From Platanthera guangdongensis (taxonomy: Eukaryota > Streptophyta > Magnoliopsida > Asparagales > Orchidaceae): DNA of 64,000 bases. Under the pieces are notes generated by a model. It was not told the origin of the DNA and searched no databases. It saw nothing but the letters and a program-made list of their open reading frames with translations. A program made the position numbers and the translations under genes. How positions within the stretch are numbered: the stretch's first letter is position 1; each line of letters opens with the position of its first letter. Positions 1 through 10,514 of the stretch are shown here, one piece after another. The DNA lies in the NCBI GenBank assembly GCA_039583875.1, contig CM077151.1, forward strand, positions 119,451,519 through 119,515,518, read 5' to 3'.

Positions 1-150
1 TCTCCTCTATCCAACACACACAACCTCAATAGATCCTCCAATGTTCTTATGGTCCTCTCAGATTGCCCGTCTGTCTGAGGATGAAATGCTGTGCTAAAGG
101 TAAGGCGCTCTGAAATTGTACATCCAAAGGTCTTGAAATCTTCAGGGAAA
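1..150 (-). pseudogene. Ty3/gypsy integrase core fragment
   Basis: Read on the minus strand, this stretch encodes the conserved end of a Ty3/gypsy integrase core: FSTAFHPQTDGQSERT followed by a TLEDLL-like helix. The glutamate of QSERT is the third catalytic residue of the D,D-35-E triad in this family. Both ends are incomplete: the left side leaves the window, and to the right of about 150 the similarity stops and non-coding DNA begins. The family is clear from the motif. Whether this belongs to the same copy as the integrase remnant at 1202-2230 is not; both cover the same motif region, so at least two gypsy copies are present. Confidence 0.75.
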
Positions 151-596
151 AGGTGGAAACGTTTCCTCTCAGGTTGGTGAAGCTTTTAAAATAATCAAAA
201 GGAGGAGGGCAAGGGCCATGGCTTCAAAGCCATTAATGGCCATTAGGGGAGATTTTTAGCCATGGGATATTCTCTGAATTTATCCCATATATTGCAGGGG
301 AAGACTATTTATCTCCTCTAACTGATGGGGGGAGATGAATCTCCATCAATTGGGAGAGAGATGAAGGGTCAAGGGCACTAAAACACCATGAATGGACATT
401 TTCTCTGTCTTCACTCTCTCCTTGAACTTGAGGAAACTCCCATTTCTCTCTCCTAGTCACCATTTCCAGAAAATGGATAGCTAATTATGAAATTATCAGC
501 CTCCTAAGAAAGTTGGCCACTCAAATTGGGCTTAGCCCAAGTGGGTTGGGCTAGGTTAGGTCAAAATAGGCAATTTTCACCAAAAATTGAGGTGGA

Positions 597-1080
597 GTTG
601 ACTTTGGTCAATTTGAGCTTTTGGGTTGACCCCAATGGGTCCTTAGTGACTCATTGGCCTCCCCTAAGGTCTAGGAAGGGTTGGGTAGGGTAGGGTTGGT
701 TTGACACCTTGTTGGTCACTTGACACTTAATTAAGGCACTTTGATCATTTTAGGGCATAGGTTGACTTTCGTCAGCTTGACCTATTTGGTTGACACCAAT
801 GGGTCCTTGGTGACCCATTGACCTCTCTTGGGGGATAGGAGAGTCTAGGTTATGTCATTTTGGCAAGTTGGCGGTCCACTGGCCCTAGATAGGACACTTT
901 GACCACTTTAGGGTTTTGGTTGACTTTGGTCAACTTAACCACTTTAGTTGACCCTATTTGGTCCTTAGTGACCATATTGCCCTACTAAAGGGTTATGGAT
1001 TTTATGGTGGGGTCAAAGAGTGAAGGTGAGGCCATAAAGTCAAACCCTGGGTTAGGTAATTTTAAAGTGTTATTTGCAGA
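597..1080. repeat. Three imperfect tandem copies of a ~160-bp unit
   Basis: The phrase GTTGACTTTGGTCA or a close variant starts at 597, 761 and 919. Each copy is followed about 40 bases later by a version of AATGGGTCCTTAGTGAC. Spacing is 164 and 158 bases. The copies are clearly diverged, so the duplication is old. It lies inside the putative gypsy LTR. Confidence 0.65.
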
Positions 1081-1135
1081 CCATGGTGATCACACCTTCA
1101 TTCCTAGGTTCACTTGATCTCCTTGGGCTTCCTAG

Positions 1136-1166
1136 GGTTTTGTCATGACCTAGTCATGACAAAACC
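1136..1166. repeat. 14-bp inverted repeat with 3-nt loop
   Basis: GGTTTTGTCATGAC is followed by CTA and then its exact reverse complement. It lies about 35 bp inside the inferred LTR start. It could form a stable hairpin; no function is known. Confidence 0.8.
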
Positions 1167-1201
1167 ACTCCTAGGGGTCTAGTTGTTTGAGGGATGTTAT
1201 A

Positions 1202-2230
1202 AATCCCAATAAACAAAAATAATAATTTCATCCCCGAAATTCATGTTAGGTCGGTGGGGCTTCTACTGAGAGTAACTGAATGTAACATCCCTCAGAATTG
1301 AAGTTATACCTGATGCAAAGAGCTCTGGGTACTTCTGCTATATTGGATCCAGTAGCTCCCAAGTATGCTCATCCTGTCCATGATTTGCCCACATGATCTT
1401 GACCAACGGAACCTTCTCACACTGCAAGACTCGTACTGCCGCATCATCTATCCTAACCGGCTCTAAGTGGACCGATTGATCAGAAGTTATCTAGCCATCT
1501 ATTCTAGAAACCTGCTGCTTCGGCCGTAGTAGAGACTACCTAAGATAGGAGACGTGGAATACATTGTGCAAACAGTCCAACTCATATGGTAGCTCTAGTA
1601 TGTAAGCCAATGGGTCGATCTGCTCTAGGATCCTGTAGGGCTCTGATATCTTGGACTAAGCTTCTTCTGCCCGAGTATCCGCGAGATTCCATGCACCTGA
1701 CGTATCTTCAAGAACCCATGGTCTCCATCCTAAAACTCAACTTGGTAATGTCGCACATTGTGATATTTGGTCGGTCTACTCTGGGCCTCCAGCGTCCTAT
1801 CTCGAATCAGTCACACCTGGGTATCTGGGTTCTCCATAAATTCAGACCTGAGTGTCTTTGGATCCTCATCCTAGATCCAATACAGTGGAGTCCTGCACCT
1901 CCATCCATATAATTTCCCATTAGGGTCATGCCTATACTAGACAGATGACTGTGAATATAAGAGAGCTTGATCAGTGACAAAAGTCTCTCCCATAGCTCTC
2001 TGTGGTCCAGAATGTATAAGCGTAAAAGATCCTTTGGAGACGGGGTGGTACGCTTCGTCTGCCCATCCGTCTAAGGTTGGAGAGCTGTGCTGAATGTCGA
2101 ACGAGAGCCCAGATAAGCCTAGACTGATCTTCTTTCCTTGTACATAAACAGTCCCTCCCAATTTGACACGATTGTCTTGAGCACTTAACCTTCTCCAGGC
2201 GATAAACCTCACCATGCGTCACAGTCTCCA
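1202..2230 (-). pseudogene. Ty3/gypsy (chromovirus) integrase C-terminus and chromodomain, decayed
   Basis: Minus-strand translation, read across several frames, gives gypsy integrase landmarks in order. A degraded FDIQHSSPT / DGQTKRT segment comes first (about 2060-2110). Next is a DHRELWERLLSLIK-like helix (about 1980-2030), then PYRILEQIDPLAY and DCLHNVFHVSYLR (about 1550-1640). Last is a chromodomain with VPLVKIMWANHGQDEHTWE (about 1350-1410). The chromodomain after the integrase marks the chromovirus branch, where it targets integration to modified chromatin. The reading frame is broken by stops (one right after the chromodomain tryptophan helix) and frameshifts. A final NFGDE segment precedes the LTR. 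Gag, protease, RT and RNase H are missing. Confidence 0.75.
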
Positions 2231-3213
2231 TGACGTCTTTCTTTATTCTGGTAAATTACACGTTCTGATAAACACAATTTTCTTCCGGTAATTTGAGTTT
2301 TGTTTTTTAGTGTAGACAACGACTATATACACTTCCTCTACACGATCAGGTTATTACTCCTTCGAGTACGCCCGAGTAACGTTGAATAAGACCAACTTCA
2401 ACATTACTATGTTTGGGATAACACATCTCCTAAATTAGTTCTAAGGAAACCCAAGTCAGTAACAAATTTGCCCAATAAACAAAAGACAAGCCCCCAATAA
2501 ACAAAAGATAAGCCCCTACCTACCTTGGGCTAAGTAACTTCGATATCACTATGTTATATTTGGGCTAGATATACACACAATCCTTACGGTATGCAACCTT
2601 AGACTTGGGGTTCCATCCTAAAACTCGTTGGTATACTCCATACATTAGACTCTCCAGGTTTACTATTTATGACATCTTTCTTACAGTCATCATGTGACTC
2701 TGTCCCAAATGGGTCTCTTCTGAACATGAATTCTTGTTCGACCCTTGGTATTTGTATGATAGTTGTCTCATCCTAATCGTGTCATCGATACGAGGGTCGA
2801 GTCTATGAGTCCCCTACTACTCCGCTAATGGTTCATAGGCGTAAATTCTCTGTAACTTGGTCCTATTAGTTTAGGTAATATGTGATAGTACTACTTGATA
2901 AGTAAAGTAGGGACATCAGAGTTTAAATCTCAAGTTGTTGCTCTCGCGTTAGACCATTCTTCTAGACTCTTCGGGTATCCTCGTACCTTAACTGAATTAT
3001 ACCTAAAGTTAATTTGACTAGGATGCACTAAGAATCATCTTGGTGAGTCACGTTTCCTAGTTGGTTTGTCCAAGCTCATTGATTTATGGTCTATATATTG
3101 TGATTTTTGCACATGGGCACACCACAACTTCCGCTGCTTAGTTTGTCCCAAAACTAATGCACGCACGGGGTGACCCAGTGTTTTGTGGACTTCTTCTCTT
3201 TGGATCGAGGTTT
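2231..3213. other. No recognisable gene; decayed gypsy internal/leader region
   Basis: Between the integrase remnant and the primer-binding site, where gag to RT would be expected, I can read no retroviral motif in any frame. The only local structure is a short tandem duplication at about 2471-2517, where CCCAATAAACAAAAGA(C/T)AAG occurs twice. It is most likely heavily deleted and mutated internal sequence. Confidence 0.4.
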
Positions 3214-3225
3214 CCTCTGATACCA
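3214..3225 (-). other. Gypsy primer-binding site (tRNA-iMet type)
   Basis: The minus strand reads TGGTATCAGAGG, the sequence that pairs with the 3' end of initiator methionine tRNA. It follows the LTR end GGTCTTACA with three intervening bases (AAC). This orients a gypsy element on the minus strand, with its 5' LTR to the right. Confidence 0.7.
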
Positions 3226-3228
3226 GTT

Positions 3229-4062
3229 TGTAAGACCCTCCTTTTTTGCTACGCTACCGGGTCTTAAGCCCAGAACCACAATTTTGCGGTGACACTGACA
3301 CTCGGGAGGGTCACCACTACAAAACGCCGATTCTACTGGCATTGATGATCACCAAAGAAGCAGAAGTATCAACTAAGAAAAGTCAACAAAATCACCACAT
3401 ATATATAAAAGCAGAAAGTGTTATAGTCCACAATGAGTACAAAATATGAAAGAGAGTAGAAAAGAAATATGGGCTTAAGCCCGGTACATGTATAATACAA
3501 ATAATCTCTCACACACAACTCACAACATCTAACCGGATGCAACTGAAATCCATCTTCGACCTGTCACCGAGTAGTAGTGGTAGTGCACAATAAATGCTCC
3601 TTACGTAGCGCCTCCTTTTCAAGTCGGTGCTGATGCTCCTACTACTCGGTCCCCTAAAATGATGTTGTCCACCGACCGTTAGTCAAAAGAGTAAGCCAAT
3701 ATCGTCCTCTCCTCACCCCCGCGACTCCGAGGCACCGCGCTGGGATGATGAAAGCAGAGGACAACAAAGCAGAGTGGAACAAGCAGGTGATAACTACCCT
3801 AGCAGGTGTATGTACAAAAGAGCTATAAAAGGAAAAGCAATCTAGCAGTTCTATAATAAGGAAGCAGTAACGTAAACAAGTAGAGTAGAGTTGTAAGTGT
3901 ATGAAAAGAAAACTAGGAAATAAGTAACCTTAACATATATGAATGCCCAAACAAACTTATAAGTTATGTGGTCTTTTGCAAGGCTCCCATCGTATAAAAA
4001 TTCTCATACCAATTTATACGATAAGGTGTCAGGTTTAATGCAGCTATGAGTGTATTGATATG
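3229..4062 (-). repeat. Ty3/gypsy 5' LTR (partial or complete)
   Basis: The sequence starts TGTAAGACC on the plus strand, adjacent to the primer-binding site, and is non-coding up to the point where copia element B inserted at 4063. The right LTR border is not visible and may be lost or may lie beyond the nested insertions. Confidence 0.4.
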
Positions 4063-4251
4063 TGTTGGATCCCCAGTTTGGATTTGGGCTAAGGTTTACT
4101 ATTAGGATGTTTGACCCACCTTGTATAGCCATGGTCAAGTTTGTTAGTCCTAGAGTTTAGGCTAGTCATTAGAATCAATCTTCATGGACAATCCTGCAGT
4201 GGACTTCAGGATAAAGAAGTCTTAGAAGAATTTCAGCGTTCAGAATATAAG
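4063..4251 (+). repeat. Element B 5' LTR, first part
   Basis: It starts TGTTGGATCCCCAG and aligns with the first ~190 bp of element A's LTR, with many substitutions (both have GGGCTA, GTATAGCCA and TCCTAGAGT in order). It ends in ATAAG (4247-4251), the target sequence duplicated by element A. Confidence 0.8.
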
Positions 4252-5897
4252 TGTTGGATCCCTAGTTGATTTGGGCTAGGTTCACTAACTTAGGATGTGA
4301 CCCAACATGTATAGCCAGGGTCAAATTTGTGTCCTAGAGTCTAGGCCAAGTCCTTAGAGTCAATATCAGATGGACCAGCTATCAACAAGACCATCACAGA
4401 CTCAAGACTTAGAAGATTTCAAGACTAAGTAAAATGAGTTCGACGTTCGTCGAACTCAGTTCGATGAAAGGCGTTCTCAGCTCGACGATCTTGAGATAAT
4501 TCTCCGAGCTGAGCTCGACGATCTGCATTCTCAGTTCGACGAAAATTGGGACACTTCAACAAACTAAAGTCAGGGTAACTCTAGATTTGTCTAAGTCCAA
4601 CTTCAGGCTTTGGTCAACGAACAAGATTCTGAGCTCGACGAACTTGGACCTGGTCGACGAACAAGATTATAAGCTCGACGAACTTGGACCTCAAGTTCTC
4701 AACTTCTCAGGTAGACGAACTCAGTACTCTACTCGAAAAACTTCAGACAGAAAAGGCAAAGGTTGTGAAGTATGCAAGTTCTGTTATCAGCTCGACGAAC
4801 AGAAGCTGTCTGATCGACGAACACAGAATCTCAGCTCGACGAACTGTTAACTCAGCTCTACGATTTCCGTTCTTCGTTCAACGATTCCAGACTAGGTCTT
4901 CTCCAGTTTTCCGTCCCTTTTCTTGGCGATGATTCCTGAGTAATTAATGCTCAATCTTCTCGGAATGTTATCGTTAGAACGAGCATTGATCATGGATTAT
5001 TACATGTCGTTTTTCCATGGGACAGTTAGGGAATTCATTGATTGTCGCTTCCTTCCCAGGCCGACTGCATTTACTGCTCACAGATTCTAATTTCGAATGT
5101 GTTCTTCAGTCAGTTTTTAACAAAAAGAAGAAAAGATCAAGCAGACTGACACACACAGGCAGAAATTACATTCAAGAAGTCTTTCAGAAATCAAAAGTTC
5201 TTTTCTGCAATCAACCTAGGCCAGAGAACATCATCAAGAAGAAGAAGAACATACAATCTCCATCAAGAGTCTTCTTCTTTCAACCCTACAAGATAACTTC
5301 AGAAGGACAACAATAACTCTATCTGTCAAAGAAGTTCCTGAAGCAATCTCTGGTCAAGGCAATCAAGCTTTGAAGACCTGTCACCCTGAAGCAGTGCTCC
5401 AAATTTCCTGATCCATTCAAGATTTCAGGGGGAGCAATCTGCTGAAATCAATCCACTAGTCTTCTCAGTTGTTATTGAGAAAGAGAAGACACCATCACCC
5501 CTTTTCCATCTTCTGTACAGGTTTTTAAGTCCCTTCAAAATTATTCCTGGTTGCAAGTCTCCTACCAAAAGACTTGTGGTTTTGGTTTTTGAGCACCTGA
5601 ACAAAACCTCTTTGGTGTCAGGAAGCTGATCAAAAACCTGAGTGGATTCCTACCAGGGTGGTAGAAGAGTGGATGTACCCAGGTTGGGGAACCACTATAA
5701 TTTCTTGTGTCGTCTGGTTGACCTTTTTCTTTTGTTTTGGCTGTGTTCTGTGATTTGTTAGGTTGCTTTGCTTATTACTTTATTTGCTAATCTGTTCACC
5801 TAGGATTACAGCAAAAGTTATAAAGTTTTTTTTTAAGAGAGCACAATACTCTATTCACCCCCCCTCTAGAGTATTTCAGATCCAACCTTCACTTTCA
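4252..5897 (+). repeat. Element A 5' LTR
   Basis: TG...CA-bounded LTR matching 27718-29375 along its length. The left third carries the TCGTCGA palindrome array. The right end has the CTATTCACCCCCC tract and AGTATTTCAGATCC before the terminal CTTTCA. The 3' copy differs mainly by substitutions and by a longer C tract. Confidence 0.92.
4437..4870. repeat. Palindrome array of the TCGTCGA/TCGACGA type (A 5' LTR)
   Basis: Many copies of GTTCGACGA, GCTCGACGAAC and the inverse TCGTCGAAC, separated by 10-30 bp of variable sequence. The half-sites are joined by CTCAG- or CTTGG-like linkers. The array is repeated at 27900-28345 in the 3' LTR. It is CpG-rich compared with the rest of the LTR. Confidence 0.85.
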
Positions 5898-5912
5898 ATT
5901 CGTATCAGAGGG
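5898..5912 (+). other. Element A primer-binding site, degenerate
   Basis: Directly after the LTR is ATTCGTATCAGAGGG. Compared with element B's CTTGGTATCAGAGC, the pairing region for initiator methionine tRNA has a G-to-C change (TCGTATCAGAG). Priming may be impaired. Confidence 0.75.
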
Positions 5913-6038
5913 AGGTTTGTTAAATTACCACACCTTAAGAGGTTAATTGGTTGTACATGCTAACACCTGAACCATAAAGATCACTCTTGTTAGATATGAT
6001 TGTTTTGTTTCCATTATTAGATTTATTTCTTCACAGAA

Positions 6039-8162
6039 ATGGCACAAAACAAAGATTATGCAAGCATCAGACCTCCAGTATACAATCTTAACAGATTTGC
6101 CATCTGGAAGGCAAGAATCAAATTGTATATGAATTCTATTGATGAAGACATTTTTGCTTATATCTTAACAAGAGTACCTCCAGCACCTGCAGCTTCTCCA
6201 AGCACCTCTACCAACATGACTGCAGTACCTCCTCCAGATAATAATGATGCTTACAAGAAAGCCAAAATGGCAGATGCAAAAGCAATGAACATCTTAGCAC
6301 AGACAATGTCTGATGACGTATTTCAGAAGGTGGCTGAGTGCACCTCAGCCAAGGCCATATGGTACTCCCTCAACCAAATGGTAGCTGGTTCAGCTGATGA
6401 AAGGAAAGACAGGAGATCAAATCTCATATCCCTGTATGAGAATTTTAAGAAGGATGAGGCTGAATCAGTTGCTGAAATGTACAATAGGTTGAGCTCAATC
6501 ATCAATGAGCTTAAAACCTTGGATAAAGATATCACCCTTACAGAGGTGAATGACAAAATCTTGATGTGCTTCCCTAGCTCTTGGGTCTCAAGAATCTGGC
6601 CTATCAAAGAAGCCAGAAGCCTAAATGAGATATCAACTGAATCTCTGCTAGGCAAAATAAAGTCTTATGAGCAGTTGATTAAATCAAGAGAAGCAGCTGA
6701 ACAGAAAGGAACAACTCCAGTGAGAAAAGATCACAGTATAGCTTTCAAAGCTTCAGAGGAAAGTGAGACCTCAACATCCAATGAAGAACTAGTGAGCCTC
6801 TTTGCAAAAAGATTTTATAAGATGACTAGAAAGGACTTCAAAAGAAAATCATCCAGGCAGGATGATAAGTCCAAATATGACAAGACACCAACCAAGGAGG
6901 TTGTGTGCTTTGGATGTAGAAAGCCTGGACATTACATCTCTGACTGTCCAGAAAGCCAGAAGAAGGAGAAAAGAAGAGAAAAAGACTCCAGGAGAAAACA
7001 CAGCAGCATACCCTCCTCTAGCAAGTACAAAAAGAGAGATAAAGGCTTTGTTGCTGAAACATGGAGTGATACTAAAGAAGAATCATCCTCTTCCAACTCA
7101 AGTGAAGAAGAGGAAGAAGCAAGATCCAAGGAGGTTTGCCTTATGGCAATTGATGCCTCCAGGAGCAGTTTAGGATCAGAAGGTGAATCTGAAGATGAGG
7201 CAGCCTCAGAGTTAGAGGCAGATCAGGTTCATTCAAGTTTTAATTTTAATTCTGATTCGTTTAAAATTGAATTCAAGGATATGTGTTTCGATTTAATTAG
7301 TTCAGAGAAAGAAATAAAAACCCTTAGAGAAAAACTAGGAAATCTTGAATCTGTTAACTCAGAAAATCTTAAACTAAAAGATCAACTAACTTTAGCACAT
7401 GAGCAGATAATTAAATTAAAATCTGATTTATGTGAGGCTAAACAACTTGAGCAATCTCTCAATGGAAGAAGTCTCAAGCTGATGGAAATAACAAGCACAG
7501 TAAATGCCAGATTAAATTGCAAGCTGGGCTTGGGTGCATCATCAGGTTTGCCCCCCATAATTAAGAAAAATATTCTTACCACACCCATTAAATTTATTTC
7601 TGCCAAGGGAAAAGAAAAGATAATAAACAAAGCAATGTCTGAAAATAATCCAAATCCCATAGACAAGAGCAATATAAATCAGAAAATAGCTAATAAAAAC
7701 AAGGTTCAACAGCATTCGTCGAACCCAGATCGACGAAATGTGGCCCGTTCGTCGAACCTAGATCGACGAACACTGAACGGAAACTTCAGTAATAACAATT
7801 CATCTAACTGCGATCGACGAACTTTGTATGGTTCGTCGAGCAGAGGTCGACGAACATGGGGCGTAGAAAATGACTATTGTCATTCTCTGAGCAGAGATCG
7901 ACGATCTCAGCCCTATTCGTCGAACTCTGGTCGACGAACTTACAAGAATTCGTCGAACCCAGAAGGACCAAACATAAATCATTTCTCTTATAGAAATTCT
8001 AAGCCAGCTAATAAACCATTCAATCCAGTAGCTGATTGGGTTATTTCACCTAGGAGATATCACCCTTTAGGTTATAAGTCTCAACCTACTTTGTCAGTTA
8101 TATCCAACTTTTCTTTTCAACAAAATAAAGGACCCAAGGTAACCTGGGTCAAGAACAATTAA
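6039..8162 (+). CDS. gag: Copia gag polyprotein of element A (707 aa)
   Basis: This is the structural capsid/nucleocapsid protein that packages retrotransposon RNA in cytoplasmic particles. It is one open frame from the first ATG after the leader. Residues ~1-60 hold the N-terminal segment with the conserved FAIWK. Residues ~80-210 are the copia-type gag domain (AKAIWYSL, DRRSNLISLYENF, SRIWPIKEA). A CCHC zinc knuckle C-x2-C-x4-H-x4-C follows at residues 290-303 (CFGCRKPGHYISDC). Then come Lys- and Ser/Glu-rich stretches, a probable coiled coil at ~420-490, and a tail at ~557-645 containing repeated S-N-x-D-R-R peptides. The frame ends in TAA after WVKNN. Pol starts about 20 bases later in another frame at a CAG|GTAAAG sequence. 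It is the only fully open gag in the window. Confidence 0.9.
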   Translation: MAQNKDYASIRPPVYNLNRFAIWKARIKLYMNSIDEDIFAYILTRVPPAPAASPSTSTNMTAVPPPDNNDAYKKAKMADAKAMNILAQTMSDDVFQKVAECTSAKAIWYSLNQMVAGSADERKDRRSNLISLYENFKKDEAESVAEMYNRLSSIINELKTLDKDITLTEVNDKILMCFPSSWVSRIWPIKEARSLNEISTESLLGKIKSYEQLIKSREAAEQKGTTPVRKDHSIAFKASEESETSTSNEELVSLFAKRFYKMTRKDFKRKSSRQDDKSKYDKTPTKEVVCFGCRKPGHYISDCPESQKKEKRREKDSRRKHSSIPSSSKYKKRDKGFVAETWSDTKEESSSSNSSEEEEEARSKEVCLMAIDASRSSLGSEGESEDEAASELEADQVHSSFNFNSDSFKIEFKDMCFDLISSEKEIKTLREKLGNLESVNSENLKLKDQLTLAHEQIIKLKSDLCEAKQLEQSLNGRSLKLMEITSTVNARLNCKLGLGASSGLPPIIKKNILTTPIKFISAKGKEKIINKAMSENNPNPIDKSNINQKIANKNKVQQHSSNPDRRNVARSSNLDRRTLNGNFSNNNSSNCDRRTLYGSSSRGRRTWGVENDYCHSLSRDRRSQPYSSNSGRRTYKNSSNPEGPNINHFSYRNSKPANKPFNPVADWVISPRRYHPLGYKSQPTLSVISNFSFQQNKGPKVTWVKNN
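7705..7965 (+). repeat. TCGTCGA/TCGACGA palindromes inside the gag coding frame
   Basis: Six to seven units of TCGTCGAAC-n-GATCGACGA occur within gag. Each is translated in the same frame to S-S-N-x-D-R-R or S-S-N-x-G-R-R. The DNA motif is the same as in the LTR and in the spacer before the aORF. Element C has the corresponding array at 40320-40505. Confidence 0.85.
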
Positions 8163-8178
8163 TGTTTGTTTTTCATTT

Positions 8179-8183
8179 CAGGT
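8179..8183 (+). promoter_or_regulatory. Candidate splice acceptor CAG|GT before pol (A)
   Basis: A pyrimidine-rich run (TTTGTTTTTCATTT) is followed by CAG|GTAAAG just downstream of the gag stop. The pol frame is open from here. Counterparts lie before pol in C (40101-40106) and D (17022-17026). Function is inferred only. Confidence 0.35.
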
Positions 8184-9056
8184 AAAGAGCTGTCCAAGGG
8201 TAAGTCAGACCTGGTACTTGGACTGAAAGAAATTGTACCCTAATCACCTAGAGGGGGGGGGGGGTGAATAGGTGACTTAATCTTTTTTAAACTTTTAGGC
8301 AGATTATATCACAGATTTCACAGAACTATACACAGCATACACAGCATCAATCACATACACAGAGTACACACTATTTTATAGTGGTTCCCCAAGGTTTGGG
8401 TACATCCACTTTTCCCCTTCGCCAATCTAGTAGTGTACTAGATTCGGCCAAACTCCTCCACTATTCCTCAGATCCTCAGATCTTACACTCAGAACCCCAA
8501 CCAGGTTCCTACAGCTCAGAGTGATCCCACTCCTACAACTAAGACACAACAGCCATACCACTCAGTCTTCACAAAGACCTACACTCAGCCACAAGGCCTA
8601 CACTCAGAGATATGAATCTCCTACACTCAGGCACACAGGCCCTACCACTCAGCCTTTATAATTACAGGTTTACAACTCAGATCCCTAAGGATCCTATAAG
8701 AAATTAAGAATACAATGTATATACCTACAACTCAGAATAAGAGAGAAGAGTTGACAGGTTTCTTGATGAGTTCTTGGAAGAACTCTGCTGAGATCAACCT
8801 CACTTGGCTTTCTTCAAAGCTTCTTGAATGTAGAACACAATAGGGTTGAGTCTCTCTGCAGCTGATCTTCAATCACTGCAACTTAAGAATCAGATCTTGA
8901 TCTGAAACCTTCTTTACAGCCTGGTTCCAACAGCTGTCTTCTTGGAAGGAGCTCTCTCTCTCCAACTATTTAGATCTTCAATTGAATCTTCAATGAATTA
9001 CTTGATCTTGTATGAATCTCTTGTTGTTAATCTCTCAATTTTTGTTGACAGAATAA

Positions 9057-9070
9057 GCCTATATATAGGC
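9057..9070 (-). promoter_or_regulatory. TATA box of element D (3' LTR)
   Basis: GCCTATATATAGGC is itself a perfect 14-bp palindrome. The TATATA core lies about 115 bp downstream (element sense) of the array edge. The same site is at 20013-20026 in the 5' LTR. Confidence 0.65.
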
Positions 9071-9184
9071 CTTCTTCATGGTGACCGGCTGATCCGGTTT
9101 CTAACCACTTTCTAACAACTCTGACAGTTGCAGTAGACCGGCTGGAATGGCAGCTGTCATGTCATCCAGTCACTTCTTGAAATT

Positions 9185-10085
9185 TCTATATCTGTCTGAA
9201 AGTGTCGAGACAGTCTGTCTTTAAGTATCGACACTTATAGACTAAGTGTCGATACAAGTCGACTAAGTGTCGACACTAGCATTCAAGGTGTCGACACAAC
9301 TCCTTGTGTTGTAGAAATTACTTCTCGACACAGCTTCTTCATCATGTGTCGACACTGATAATGTGTGTCGACACAACTCCTTGTTCTTCAGTACTTTGTT
9401 GATCTCTTGTAAGTGTCGACACAACTCCTTTGTGTCGACACATCTTCTTGTGTTGAACTTGTTAAGTGTCGACACATTTTCTTGGTGTCGACACATGTCT
9501 TCAGCTTTGATACTTTTGCTGAGTGTCGACACATCTGCTTGGTGTCGACACTTGTACTTAGTCTTCATAGAAATTTGCTGAGTATCGACACAGCTCCTTG
9601 TGTCGACACTTTCTTTATGTGTTGAGACTTCTGCTGTGTGTCGACACTAATCCTTTGTGTCGACACTTGTACTTAGAATTTTGTTGAACTTTGCTGAGTG
9701 TCGACACAGCCTCCTAGTATCGACACTTTCTTCATGTGTTGAGTCTTCTGCTGTGTGTCAACACATTCTCCAAGTGTCGACACTTGTACTTAGAATTTTG
9801 TTGAACTTTGCTGAGTGTCGACACAGCCTCCTAGTGTCAATACTTTCTGATGTCGACAAAGTACCTCTGGGTGTCGACACTGCTTCTAAGTGTCGACACT
9901 GCTTCACTGGACATTTCTTCATTCAGTGTCGACACAACCTGCATGTGTCGACACTTTGCTTCTGGTGTCAACTCCGCATTCCTGGTGTCGACACAATTAC
10001 TCCAAGTGTCGACACTGCTACTCTGGGTGTCGACACAAGTCTTCTTAAGTGTCGACACTTTGCTTCTTGGTGTCGACACATGGAC
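9185..10085. repeat. TGTCGACA palindrome array (D 3' LTR U3)
   Basis: About 25 copies of GTGTCGACAC or one-base variants in roughly 0.9 kb, separated by 10-40 bp of C/T-rich spacers. A few copies are degraded to TGTCAACA or TATCGACA, both C-to-T or G-to-A at the central CpG. Open frames across this array (peptides rich in MSTL, CRH and VDT) are artefacts of the repeat. Confidence 0.9.
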
Positions 10086-10224
10086 TTAGAAACTTTTCAG
10101 CTTTCCCTGCAAATACTTAACCTGCACAACTAAACTCAAAACACATCAAATACATTTTGATGTATATCATTGAGTAGGGTGAGGCTTCTTCAAATCAGGT
10201 ACATTTATTCCAATGTACCCAACA

Positions 10225-10238
10225 ATCTCCCCCTATTT
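10225..10238 (-). other. Element D polypurine tract
   Basis: The minus strand reads AAATAGGGGGAGAT directly next to the 3' LTR. This primes plus-strand DNA synthesis and matches the tracts of C (33229-33242) and F. Confidence 0.85.
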
Positions 10239-10514
10239 GGAGAAGTCATAACCCTTAGTCAATGATATACACCATACATAACAAAATCACAGTATGATGT
10301 AAAACAAGATTATATAATAGGGTAAGAACATAAACATGTATTAATCAAAACATGTATACACAGATATCTCAGAACAATTAATGTAATAAGTGAACATATA
10401 TCATATTGTTCTAACAACTTCAACATTTCATTATCCAAAAGTTTACAGAGAGTTTAAAATCAAATGATTACAACTAGTAAACTTAAGAAAAATTCTATTC
10501 TATTGCTGCTCAGC

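Larger units (their letters stand above)
180..1201 (-). repeat. Probable Ty3/gypsy 3' LTR
   Basis: Non-coding DNA immediately downstream (minus sense) of the gypsy polyprotein end. That end reads HRPNMNFGDE and stops at a TAA near 1201, and is followed by a TATAACATCCC sequence resembling the usual gypsy LTR start TGTAACATCCC. Inside are three imperfect copies of a unit of about 160 bp and a hairpin. The left border is not defined; an LTR ending in TGTAAGACC, as at 3229, is not found here, so this and the right-hand LTR may come from different copies. Confidence 0.4.
8224..10224 (-). repeat. Element D 3' LTR
   Basis: Left copy of the D LTR; a G-rich tract (GAGGGGGGGGGG) lies near its outer end. 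In element sense the order is U3 with palindrome array (right), TATA box, then a leader with TACACTCAG/CTACACTCAG repeats (left). It is followed on the right by the polypurine tract. Confidence 0.93.

Noticed and set aside
1586..1912. Plus-strand frame of 108 codons over the gypsy remnant
   Set aside because: It is antisense to the integrase C-terminus, which has clear motifs on the minus strand.
8255..8270. Poly-G and poly-C tracts (also at 29324-29340, 31710-31720, 44350-44357) as possible quadruplex sites
   Set aside because: Single homopolymer runs near the LTR ends occur in all the Sirevirus-type LTRs here and vary in length by slippage. They do not form the four separated G-runs needed for a classic quadruplex.
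9185..10085. Regularly spaced short palindromes that look like a CRISPR array
   Set aside because: The repeats are only 8-12 bp, spacing is irregular (10-40 bp), and they lie inside a plant retrotransposon LTR that is duplicated at 20155-21040. CRISPR arrays are prokaryotic and have repeats of about 23-47 bp with uniform spacers.
9263..10133. Open frames rich in M-S-T-L, C-R-H and V-D-T on both strands
   Set aside because: These are translations of the TGTCGACA array, which lacks stop codons in several frames. They overlap each other on both strands and have no ATG context or known domain.
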